A stretch of 64,000 bases of DNA, taken from positions 1,054,001 through 1,118,000 of the forward strand of contig NZ_CP118157.1 in the NCBI RefSeq assembly GCF_032878875.1, written 5' to 3'. This document shows positions 53,824 through 60,999 of the stretch, piece by piece (the stretch's first letter is position 1; each line of letters opens with the position of its first letter). Both the position numbers and the translations under genes were made by a program. This stretch comes from Microbacterium sp. AB (GTDB taxonomy: Bacteria > Actinomycetota > Actinomycetes > Actinomycetales > Microbacteriaceae). The notes beneath the pieces were generated by a model. It was given only the letters and a program-made list of their open reading frames with translations. It searched no databases and was not told the origin of the DNA.

Positions 53824-54405
53824 ATGAGCAGGGCGCTTCTCATCGTCGACGTGCAGAACGACTTCACCGAGGGCGGTGCGCTCGGAGTGGCCGGCGGCCA
53901 CGCCGTCGCGGCCGGCGTCACCCGGCACCTCGCCGCTCATGCGGGGGAGTACGCGCTCGTCGTGGCGTCGCGCGACTGGCACAACGCGGACGGCGACAAC
54001 GGCGGGCACTTCGCGGCGGGCGAGCCGGACTTCGTGGACACCTGGCCCGTGCACTGCGTCGCGGAGACCTCCGGCGCCGGATACGATCCCGCGTTCGACA
54101 CGGCATCCGTCACGCACCACGTGAAGAAGGGACAGGGGAGGCCCGCCTACTCTCTCTTCGAGGGCGTGACGGATGACGGCGGCACCGTCGCCGAGCTGCT
54201 CGCGGAGCACGGCATCGATTCGGTCGACGTGGTCGGCATCGCGACCGACCACTGCGTGCGGGCATCCGCTCTCGACGCCGTGGGACACGGCCAGCACGTG
54301 CGCATCCTCACGGATCTCGTCGCCGGGGTCGCCGCCGTGCCGTCCGAGGCGGCGCTCGCGGAGCTCGCCCACGCGGGCGCGGAGCTCGCGACGTCGGGCG
54401 CCTGA
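53824..54405 (+). CDS. pncA: Nicotinamidase (isochorismatase-like hydrolase)
   Basis: A 193-residue enzyme with catalytic Asp9 in LIVDVQNDFTEGGAL, metal ligands in RDWHNADGDNGGHF (Asp51, His53 and a later His), the Lys in KKGQGRPAYSLFEG and the nucleophile Cys144 in ATDHCVRAS. It converts nicotinamide to nicotinate for NAD salvage. Length and motifs are complete. It follows the OhrR-like gene after 31 bp but has its own -10 box. Confidence 0.94.
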   Translation: MSRALLIVDVQNDFTEGGALGVAGGHAVAAGVTRHLAAHAGEYALVVASRDWHNADGDNGGHFAAGEPDFVDTWPVHCVAETSGAGYDPAFDTASVTHHVKKGQGRPAYSLFEGVTDDGGTVAELLAEHGIDSVDVVGIATDHCVRASALDAVGHGQHVRILTDLVAGVAAVPSEAALAELAHAGAELATSGA

Positions 54406-54466
54406 GGGGCCCGACCCGGCGAGGGCCATCCGCTCCGGGAGGCTCGAGCCTCGATCGGCTCGCGCG

Positions 54467-54540
54467 TCAGGACGCGCGTACCCCCTCCAGCGCGCGCGTC
54501 CACGCGATCAGCTGATCGAGGGTCTCGTTCAGCGCACATG
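54467..54540 (-). pseudogene. Possible 3' remnant of a regulator gene (HxlR-like tail)
   Basis: In the 379-bp gap between pncA and the oxidoreductase gene, a minus-strand frame ends in LNETLDQLIAWTRAL and a stop at 54467. The amphipathic helix resembles the C-terminal end of HxlR-type regulators, which are often encoded next to NAD(P)H-binding oxidoreductases, but no matching N-terminal part is found in any frame. The rest of the gap (54541-54784) shows no gene that I can support. This is a weak call. Confidence 0.25.
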
Positions 54541-54784
54541 GCCGACCGGGGACGGCCGACGTCCTCACGATCGTCGCCGTCCTTCGCGCGTGACACGCAG
54601 ATTGCCACGTATGACGGCATCGAGGCGCATGTGCGCCGATCCGCTGGCTGACCGGGTCGTCGCCGAAGGCGCTTGCGCTCACCGCGCTCCGAGGCCCAAG
54701 GTGAACAGACGGGCGGCGGGCGGGACGGCACGCCGAGCAGCCGCGGGGAGGCGAGTCCCTCGCACCGAGCATCGGAGGAACCTC

Positions 54785-55621
54785 ATGCCGATCAGACCGA
54801 CCATCGCCGTGACCGGGGCGACCGGAGCGGTAGGAGGGATGGTCGCGCGCGCCATCGCCGAGCACGGCGTGCCGCAGCGCCTCCTGGCCCGCGATCCGGC
54901 GAAGGCGCCGAAGCTGCCCGGCAGCGAGGCGAGAGGCTTCGACTACACGGACCCGATCGCGACGATCGAAGCCCTCGAGGGCATCGAGACGGTCTTCATG
55001 GTCTCCGGAAACGACCACGAGCGTCTGCCCAAGCACGTCGCCTTCATCGACGCCGCGGCCTCGGCGGGGGTGGGGCACATCGTCTACACCTCGTTCATGT
55101 CGGCGGCTCCGGACGCGGTGTTCACCTTCGCTCGCGACCATCACGCGACCGAGGAGCACATCAGGGCATCGGGGCTCTCGTGGACCTTCCTGCGCGACAA
55201 CTTCTACATCGACATCATGGAGGACTTCGTCGGCGAGGACGGCGTGATCCGGGGGCCGGCCGGCGAGGGAAGGGTGTCGATCGTCGCCCGCGCCGACGTG
55301 GCCCGCTCGGCGGCGGGGGTGCTGATCGCGCCGGAGGGGCATCGATCCGTCACCTACGACGTCACCGGCCCCGAGGCGCTCACGATGACGGAGATCGCCT
55401 CCGCCATCGGCGAGGCGAGAGGCGCCGACGTGCGCTTCCATGACGAGACGATCGAGGAGGCGTACGCCTCACGCGCGTCCTTCGGCGCTCCCGACCACGT
55501 CGTCGCCGGCTGGGTGGGCACCTATCTGGCGATCGCGCGGGGCGACCTCGCCGCCGTCACGGACTCCGTCGAGTGGATCACGGGGACGAAGCCGATGTCC
55601 CTTCGAGAGTTCCTCGGATAG
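54785..55621 (+). CDS. NAD(P)H-binding oxidoreductase (NmrA/atypical SDR family)
   Basis: A 278-residue atypical SDR. The N-terminal NAD(P)-binding motif is TIAVTGATGAVGGMVARAIA (GxxGxxG), followed by RLLARDPAKAPKLPG and a QorB/NmrA-like body with HIVYTSFMSAAPDAVF and TFLRDNFYIDIM; no SDR active-site Tyr-Lys pair is evident. Such proteins may reduce quinones or sense the NADP state. A ribosome site GGAGG lies nine bases before ATG 54785. Its 3' end overlaps the convergent ECF factor by 44 bp. ECF41-type factors are often adjacent to genes of this type, so it may once have been a target. Confidence 0.85.
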   Translation: MPIRPTIAVTGATGAVGGMVARAIAEHGVPQRLLARDPAKAPKLPGSEARGFDYTDPIATIEALEGIETVFMVSGNDHERLPKHVAFIDAAASAGVGHIVYTSFMSAAPDAVFTFARDHHATEEHIRASGLSWTFLRDNFYIDIMEDFVGEDGVIRGPAGEGRVSIVARADVARSAAGVLIAPEGHRSVTYDVTGPEALTMTEIASAIGEARGADVRFHDETIEEAYASRASFGAPDHVVAGWVGTYLAIARGDLAAVTDSVEWITGTKPMSLREFLG

Positions 55622-56138
55622 CCTCCGCGGACGCTCGCTGTCGGAGCGCCGTTCCGGTCTGCTCGAACCTCGCCCGTCGGGCTCGGCGCCACGCGTGGAG
55701 CTTCTCCGGGTTGCGCACCGCCCAGACGTGCGCGACCCTGCCATCGAGGTGGGCGAAGGCGATGACGGCGAGCGTCTGACCGCATCCGCCGGCGACCAGC
55801 CCGAGCTCGTTCCGGTGACTGGCCCACCGACCGGGAGCAGGCATGGGCTCGGGCAGCCATTCGCCGACATAGTGCTCACGGCGTGCTCGCGCGGATCGGA
55901 GCACATCGAGCCCGATCCGACTCGCCGTCGTGATGAGCCATGCCCGTGGTGCGGAGATCCGGCTGCGTTCGTCTTCGCTCAACCGGTACCAGCGGAGATA
56001 GGTCTCCTGCACCACGTCCTCGGCGTCCACCAGGGATCCCAGCAGCCGGTATGAGAGCCCGAGCAGCACACCGCGATCACGCATCGCGCCGCCTGTCGCG
56101 GACCGTTCCTCCTGCGTTCGTGCCGTGTCGTCCGCCAC
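55578..56138 (-). CDS. ECF sigma factor (ECF41/SigJ-like) with a large internal deletion
   Basis: A 186-residue protein. The N-terminal half is an intact sigma region 2 (LGLSYRLLGSLVDAEDVVQE, then TYLRWYRLSE and APRAWLITTASRIGLDVLRS) ending at GEWLPEPM. The sequence then jumps to the end of the SnoaL-like C-terminal domain: GCGQTLAVIAFAHLDGRVAH and VWAVRNPEKLHAW. Sigma region 4 and most of the C-terminal domain, about 100 residues, are missing; family members are near 290 long. No stop or frameshift is seen, so the deletion is in frame. Without region 4 it should not recognise -35 sequences. GTG 56138 has GGAGGAG upstream. Confidence 0.75.
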   Translation of the reverse strand: MADDTARTQEERSATGGAMRDRGVLLGLSYRLLGSLVDAEDVVQETYLRWYRLSEDERSRISAPRAWLITTASRIGLDVLRSARARREHYVGEWLPEPMPAPGRWASHRNELGLVAGGCGQTLAVIAFAHLDGRVAHVWAVRNPEKLHAWRRARRARFEQTGTALRQRASAEAIRGTLEGTSASSP

Positions 56139-56411
56139 CGCTCCTCCTTCCCTCGTCGGAGATCCCGCTGTCCGCCTTCATCGCATCACATGCCCGTCCA
56201 TGAGACGAGACAGCCGGCGAAAGCGTGAGGCCCGGGAGGAAGACGCGGGGCGACGTGCCGGGGATCCCGCGAAGCCGATCACACTTCGAGGGGCTCTCAC
56301 GTCTCCCTCTCTGGACGGGCGTCCCGCCTGTCCCGCCGCAGGGCGGATGCCGTCGCCGCGATCCGCCTCGGCTGACATGAAGAGCAGAACCGTCAGAGAA
56401 GGAGAGCGGCC

Positions 56412-56717
56412 ATGTCCGATCCCGTCACGTTCATCAACGTCATCGACGTCGACCCGCCGAGGCAGCAGGAGGTGATCGACATCTTGAACGAGGGCACCGA
56501 GAGGGTCATCTCCACGCGCCCTGGCTTCATCTCGGTGACGATCCTCGCCAGCGCCGACAAGAGGCGCGTCGTCAACATCGCCCGCTGGGCCAGCGCGGAC
56601 GATGTCAGAGCGACCCAGGCCGACCCGGTCGCCGCCGAATACGCCACGCGCACCGCCGCGATCGCCTCTCCGGGACCTGGCATCTATGCGATCGTCTCGG
56701 AGTTCACGGCATCATGA
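56412..56717 (+). CDS. Antibiotic biosynthesis monooxygenase (ABM) domain protein
   Basis: A 101-residue ferredoxin-like ABM protein: VTFINVIDVDPPRQQEVIDI at the N-terminus, GFISVTILASADKRRVVNIA in the middle, then RWASADDVRA. ABM proteins form dimers and are either cofactor-free monooxygenases or have structural roles. AAGGAG lies 8 bases before ATG 56412. The 273 bp between it and the ECF gene hold no gene I can support; TGACATG (56373) and CGTC (56391) might be a weak ECF-type promoter but their spacing is short. Confidence 0.82.
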   Translation: MSDPVTFINVIDVDPPRQQEVIDILNEGTERVISTRPGFISVTILASADKRRVVNIARWASADDVRATQADPVAAEYATRTAAIASPGPGIYAIVSEFTAS

Positions 56718-56810
56718 GGCCGTGACGGAGCCGGCAAGCGGCACCCAGGGGCCACCGGCCCGGCACGTGGGCTCACTCGCGTCGCTGGGCCGGTCGACCG
56801 GGCATCCGTC

Positions 56811-58079
56811 ATGAGCCCGCGGTCATCCGTGGACGGGCGGAATAGCGGGACGGGGCGCGAGGTTTCGTCCGGCATGGGCGAAGCGCTGCGTACGGTGACG
56901 GTGGTCGTGATCGGCGCGGGGCAGGCGGGACTGTCGGCGGCGTATCATCTGCAGCGCCGCGGCTTCACAGGCGTGCGAGGAGCCGGGACGCCCGCGGGAG
57001 TCTCTCCGGCCGCGGATGCGCCGGAGCAGCCGGCGTCGATGCCCGGGACCTTCGTCGTGCTCGACGCGAACTCTGCTCCCGGCGGGGCATGGCAGCACCG
57101 ATGGAAGACGCTCACGATGGCGACCGTGAACGGCATCTTCGACCTGCCCGGGCAGACGCAGCCGCCGGTCGACCCCGCCGAGGCGAGCCGAACGGCGGTG
57201 TCGCGCTCTTTCGCGGGGTACGAGCGCGACTTCGCCCTCCCCGTCCACCGGCCCGTACGCGTGACGGCCGTGCGCCGTGCCGATGCGGACCCGCACGGTC
57301 CGCTGCTCGTCGAGAGCGACCGCGGCACCTGGGTCGCACGCCACGTCATCAACGCCACCGGCACCTGGGACAACCCCCTCTCGCCGCACTACCCGGGCCA
57401 GGAACTGTTCCGCGGCCGGCAGCTGCATACGCGCGACTACCGCGACGCCGCCGAGTTCGCGGGGCTGCGGGTGGCCATCGTCGGCGGCGGCATCTCCGCG
57501 TTGCAACTGCTCGAGGAGATCTCCCGCGACGCCACCACCCTCTGGTACACCCGCCGCGACCCGGTGTTCCTCGAGGACGAGTTCATGCCGGAGACCACCG
57601 GCCGCGCCGTCATCGCCAAGGTCACCGCGGACGCGGAGGCTGGGCGTCCCGGACGCAGCGTCGTCTCGTACACGGGGCTCGCCTGGACGTCGTATGCGCT
57701 GAAGGCGAAGGCGCGCGGTGTGCTCGCGCACCGCCCGATGTTCACCGCCATCGAGGCCGAAGGGCTCCGCGAGGCCGATGGAAGCTTCACCCCGGTCGAC
57801 GTGATCCTGTGGGCCACCGGATTCCGGCCGGCGATCGCGCACCTGGAACCGCTTGAGCTGCGCGGCGAGCTCGGCGGCGTCCCCGTCTCGGGCACGCGAG
57901 CGGTCAGGGAGCCGCGCCTCCACCTCATCGGCTTCGGCCCCTCCCAGTCGACCATCGGCGCCAACCGCGCCGGCCGTGCCGCCGTCATCGCCATCGCGAG
58001 GGAGCTCGACGCACCTTCCGCCTCCGTCTTCGCGACCTCTGCCTCCGTCTTCGCGACCTCTGCCTCCGCCGCCCCCTGA
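56811..58079 (+). CDS. FAD-dependent oxidoreductase / flavin monooxygenase
   Basis: A 422-residue flavoprotein with FAD-binding VVVIGAGQAGLSAAYHLQRR (residues about 31-50), the NADPH-binding VAIVGGGISALQLLEEIS in the middle, and VILWATGFRPAIAHL near the C-terminus, the ATG motif of flavin monooxygenases. ATG 56811 is used; ATG 56874 lies nearer the conserved start and would give 401 residues. Two copies of a 21-base tandem repeat (58020-58061) encode the SASVFAT stretch at the C-terminus, which is probably a non-essential tail. The substrate is unknown. Confidence 0.85.
   Translation: MSPRSSVDGRNSGTGREVSSGMGEALRTVTVVVIGAGQAGLSAAYHLQRRGFTGVRGAGTPAGVSPAADAPEQPASMPGTFVVLDANSAPGGAWQHRWKTLTMATVNGIFDLPGQTQPPVDPAEASRTAVSRSFAGYERDFALPVHRPVRVTAVRRADADPHGPLLVESDRGTWVARHVINATGTWDNPLSPHYPGQELFRGRQLHTRDYRDAAEFAGLRVAIVGGGISALQLLEEISRDATTLWYTRRDPVFLEDEFMPETTGRAVIAKVTADAEAGRPGRSVVSYTGLAWTSYALKAKARGVLAHRPMFTAIEAEGLREADGSFTPVDVILWATGFRPAIAHLEPLELRGELGGVPVSGTRAVREPRLHLIGFGPSQSTIGANRAGRAAVIAIARELDAPSASVFATSASVFATSASAAP
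58020..58061 (+). repeat. 21-base tandem repeat at the end of the flavin monooxygenase gene
   Basis: GCCTCCGTCTTCGCGACCTC(T) occurs twice head to tail, followed by a partial third copy. It keeps the reading frame, so copy-number changes would only lengthen the tail of the protein. Confidence 0.85.
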
Positions 58080-58095
58080 ACACGTCGCGGTGCGA

Positions 58096-58241
58096 TCAGC
58101 CGCGGGGGAGGATGGCCGCCGTGACGACGACGCTGCCGACCATGGTCGCGGTGACCGTGCGGGCGGCGGCCTCCGCGGCGGCGCCCGCGCCCCATTCGCC
58201 CTTCTCGAGCTCTTCGGCGCGAGCGATCACCGTGGCCGGGT
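58096..58241 (-). pseudogene. C-terminal fragment of an unidentified gene cut by the IS
   Basis: A minus-strand frame, open from the left end of the IS, ends at 58096. It reads as PATVIARAEELEKGEWGAG, then AAAEAAARTVTATMVGSVVV and TAAILPRG. Codon use is coding-like. The 5' part of this gene is not found directly beyond the right end of the IS (60958-61000), so sequence was probably lost. I do not recognise the family. Confidence 0.45.
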
Positions 58242-58397
58242 CTGTCCGATGAATGGTGTGTGGGGTCCGGCGGTTTTCATGAGTGGGTGGTTTTCTCGAA
58301 CCGTCCGGCGAAGGTGATCGCGAACGCGTTGAGCGCGGGCTTCCACCTCATCACCCAACGTGCCCTCCCGCCGCCGGTGGGGTCAAGCTGTCCCGCG

Positions 58398-59348
58398 TCA
58401 AGTAGTTGGCAGGGTTTCTTCTCTTTCGAAGTTGGGGATGGTGGGGTCGGCGTGGCCGAGGTGGACCTCGGCTGGCCGGTTCCAGGCGATCGCCTCGTGA
58501 GGGCGGATCGTGTTGTACTCGATCCGGTAGTCCTCGGCGCGCTCGACGAGAGTGAGGGCGTCGGGGATCTCGTCGAGGAACAGCCGCTCATACTTCAGCG
58601 TCCCGAACCCGCGTTCGCGTGACCCGTTCTGCCCCGGCGACTTCACTCGGGTGCGGACGTGCGTGAGCTCGGGGTGGCGGGTGATGAACAGCTCGAAGTT
58701 CAGCGACCGGAACGGGCCGCCGTTGTCCGTCACGATCGTCACCGCGGGTGTCACCTCGCCGGTGTCGGGGTCGACCTCGCAGGCATCGATGAGCGGATGC
58801 CCGAACATCGCCTCGTAGTCTTCGAGGGCGAGTTCGACGGCGGCGATCGCGTCGTACTGATTCGCCGTCGGCGACGTGTGAAACCGGTGCTCGTACTTCG
58901 AATACCAGTCTCGGCATCCGGCCAGCCGCCAGGTGCCGCCGCTGGTGGTCTCGAACTCGCTGAAGTCCAGCTGCCACACCTGGTTCGGGCCCGTCGGGGT
59001 CCTCGCGAACGCGTCCTTGCGCGCCCGGGCGAGGTCGCGGCGCTGCTTCTGGTACTCCGACGGGAGGATCAGCCCGTCGTCGCGGAGGAGCCGCAGCACG
59101 GTCGCCTGCGAGACCCGGTGCCCGTCGTGACGGGTCATCGCCCAGATCTTCCGGTGCCCCCACTCCGGCTTCGCCAGCGCATGCTTCGTCACCAGCGGCC
59201 GGGCGGCGTCCCGCGCGGGCTGCGGCCACGGGCCCTTCGGCGGGCGGTCCTGCCGCGCTTTGGCCTGCCAGCGCCGCCAGGTCCGCTCGGGCACGCCGAA
59301 CCTCTCGCACCACCTCGAAGTCGGCATGCCCGCCTCGACGCGGATCAC
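58398..59348 (-). CDS. IS3-family transposase OrfB (integrase catalytic part)
   Basis: A 316-residue integrase-core transposase. A helical DNA-binding region (KPEWGHRKIWAMTRHDGHRV) is followed by the DDE core: Asp in VWQLDFSEFETTSGG, Asp in VTIVTDNGGPF and Glu in NGSRERGFGTLKYER. Its GTG start overlaps the orfA stop by four bases; the active enzyme is usually an OrfAB fusion made by -1 frameshifting. The frame is intact. Confidence 0.92.
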   Translation of the reverse strand: MIRVEAGMPTSRWCERFGVPERTWRRWQAKARQDRPPKGPWPQPARDAARPLVTKHALAKPEWGHRKIWAMTRHDGHRVSQATVLRLLRDDGLILPSEYQKQRRDLARARKDAFARTPTGPNQVWQLDFSEFETTSGGTWRLAGCRDWYSKYEHRFHTSPTANQYDAIAAVELALEDYEAMFGHPLIDACEVDPDTGEVTPAVTIVTDNGGPFRSLNFELFITRHPELTHVRTRVKSPGQNGSRERGFGTLKYERLFLDEIPDALTLVERAEDYRIEYNTIRPHEAIAWNRPAEVHLGHADPTIPNFEREETLPTT

Positions 59349-59662
59349 CTCGAGGTCCTCGAAGGGCCCAAGCGGCCCTCGGCGGACTTCTTCCAGACGC
59401 GGACTTCGAGATGCGCTTCCCCGAGCGCCTGGGTCAGCTCCGCGACCTCGGCTTCGAGCTGCTGCTCCCGCGTCGACGGACCGGACCTGCCCGCCGCCAG
59501 GCCCGTCTTCCCCGCCTCGAGGAAGTCAGACTTCCAGCGGCCGATCGACTGCTCGGACACCTTCTCACGCCTCGCGGCCTCGGCGATCGTGACCTCGCCA
59601 GCGAGGACGCTCAGCACGATCCTCGTCTTCTGCTCCACCGGGATCACAGGTGGTCTTCCCAT
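59345..59662 (-). CDS. IS3-family transposase OrfA
   Basis: A 105-residue HTH protein (VLAGEVTIAEAARREKVSEQ, then SIGRWKSDFLEAGKTGL) with a C-terminal leucine-zipper-like helix (STREQQLEAEVAELTQALGE). It binds the element's ends. The end of the gene overlaps OrfB in the -1 frame, near TTGGGCCCTT, which may be a slippage site. Confidence 0.9.
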   Translation of the reverse strand: MGRPPVIPVEQKTRIVLSVLAGEVTIAEAARREKVSEQSIGRWKSDFLEAGKTGLAAGRSGPSTREQQLEAEVAELTQALGEAHLEVRVWKKSAEGRLGPSRTSR

Positions 59663-60999
59663 GTCAGAACTGCTCCTTCAGAACTCAACCAACAGTCCTG
59701 CCAACAAGTCTGACGCGCGACAAAGCGACCGCGTCACCAAGTACAAGCACTTGATCGCGGCTTGCTCGTTCGGGAAGTGCCCACGCGCGCGAACCGCTCT
59801 TCGGTAGCGGGCGTTGATCGACTCGATCGCGTTGGTTGTGCAGATCACCCGCCGGATCTCGACGTCGTACTCGAGGAACGGCACGAACTCCGCCCAGGAG
59901 GTGCGCCAGAGCTGCACGATCGCCGGATATTTCTCACCCCACTCGGCCGCGAACTCCTCGAACCTGTCCTTCGCCGCCTGCTCGGACGGGGCCGTATAGA
60001 CCGGCTTGAGAGACTCTCACGATCGCATCCCGATGCTGCCGACCCGCGTAACGGAACGAGTTGCGGATCAGGTGCACGATGCACTGCTGCACCACCGTCT
60101 GCTCCCACGTCGTGTTGATCGCCTCCGGGAGACCCTTGAGCCCGTCGCAGACAGCGATGAACACGTCTTCGACGCCACGGTTCTTCAGCTCGGTGAACAC
60201 CTGCAGCCAGAACCTCGCTCCTTCCGCACCATCGCCGGACCAGATGCCCAGGATGTCCCGCTCACCGTTCACGGTCACGCCCATGACGACATAGAACGGG
60301 GTGTTGCGCACCTGCCCGTCCCGGACCTTCACAACGATCGCGTCGACGAAGATCACCGGATAGAGCGGATCCAACGGACGAGACGACCATTCCGCGAGCT
60401 CCCCGGTGACCTTCTCCGTGATCCGGCTGATCGTGTCTTTGGAGACTTTCGCGCCGTAGACCTCGTCGAAGTGCGCGGCGATCTCCCCGGTCGTCAACCC
60501 CCGCGCCGTCAGCGACAGCACGATCTGGTCGACCCCGTCCAAGCGCCGTTTCCGCTTCGGCACGATGACGGGCTCGAACGATCCGTCACGGTCCCGAGGA
60601 ACCTCGATCTTCACCGGCCCGATCTCGGTGAGCACCGTCTTGACCCGGGTCCCGTTGCGGATGTTCTCCGCGATCGGGGTTCCGTCGTGCTCGTGACCGA
60701 GGTGCTCGGTCAGTTCCGCTTCCAGCGCGGTCTCGAGCACGTTCTTCGTGAGCTGGCCGAGCAGCCCACCCGGCCCGGTCAGGCTCACGCCCTGCTCCTT
60801 CGCCTGCGCGAGCAAGCGTTCTGCGAGTTCCTTCTGATCGATGATCTCCCCGGTCACGGGATCAATCATCTCGTCGTCAACGACGACATCGGTCGTGTCA
60901 ACCACGGCCATCTCCTTACGGATAAGGCCGGACCCTCACACACCGTTTTTCTGACAGTCCCTGGTGCTCACATGGAGCCGAGGGCGCGGTTGCGGCGGA

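Larger units (their letters stand above)
58389..59722 (-). mobile_element. IS3-family element nested in IS256 copy 3
   Basis: A 1334-bp element with ends TGTC...GACA. The left end TGTCCCGCGTCAAGTAGTTG and the right end, read inward, TGTCGCGCGTCAGACTTGTTG share TGTC, CGCGTCA and GTTGGCAGG as inverted repeats. It is flanked on both sides by AAGC (58385-58388 and 59723-59726), a 4-bp target duplication. It carries overlapping orfA and orfB on the minus strand and looks complete. Confidence 0.9.
58277..60911 (-). pseudogene. IS256-family transposase, frameshifted and split by the nested IS3 element
   Basis: The 5' part (60911 down to about 60010) reads cleanly from MAVVDTTDVVVDDEM with first catalytic Asp in VIFVDAIVVKVR and the second in FIAVCDGLKGL. 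Near 60005-60020 the frame changes: the coding continues as ESLKPVYTAPSEQAAKDRFE in the next frame, as if four bases were gained. It then runs NAIESINARYRRAVRARGHF (with the Glu) up to VTRSL, where the IS3 element enters. The last part, DPTGGGRARWVMRWKPALNA, resumes beyond the nested element and ends at 58277. Removing the insert (1338 bp with duplication) restores the frame. Confidence 0.9.
58242..60957 (-). mobile_element. IS256-family insertion sequence, copy 3, interrupted by an IS3-family element
   Basis: The ends are inverted repeats: CTGTCCGA with GGTGTGTG and GGTCCGGC on the left, and on the right, read inward on the minus strand, CTGTCAGA with GGTGTGTG and GGTCCGGC. Without the nested element its length is 1378 bp, normal for IS256. 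No 8-9-bp target duplication surrounds it, which fits a deletion or rearrangement at one side. It carries a minus-strand transposase broken twice (frameshift and nested IS). Confidence 0.8.

Noticed and set aside
54591..54611. TGACACG ... CGTA as an ECF41-type promoter for the NAD(P)H-binding oxidoreductase gene
   Set aside because: The spacing is about 10 bases, too short for such a promoter, and it lies about 175 bases from the start codon.
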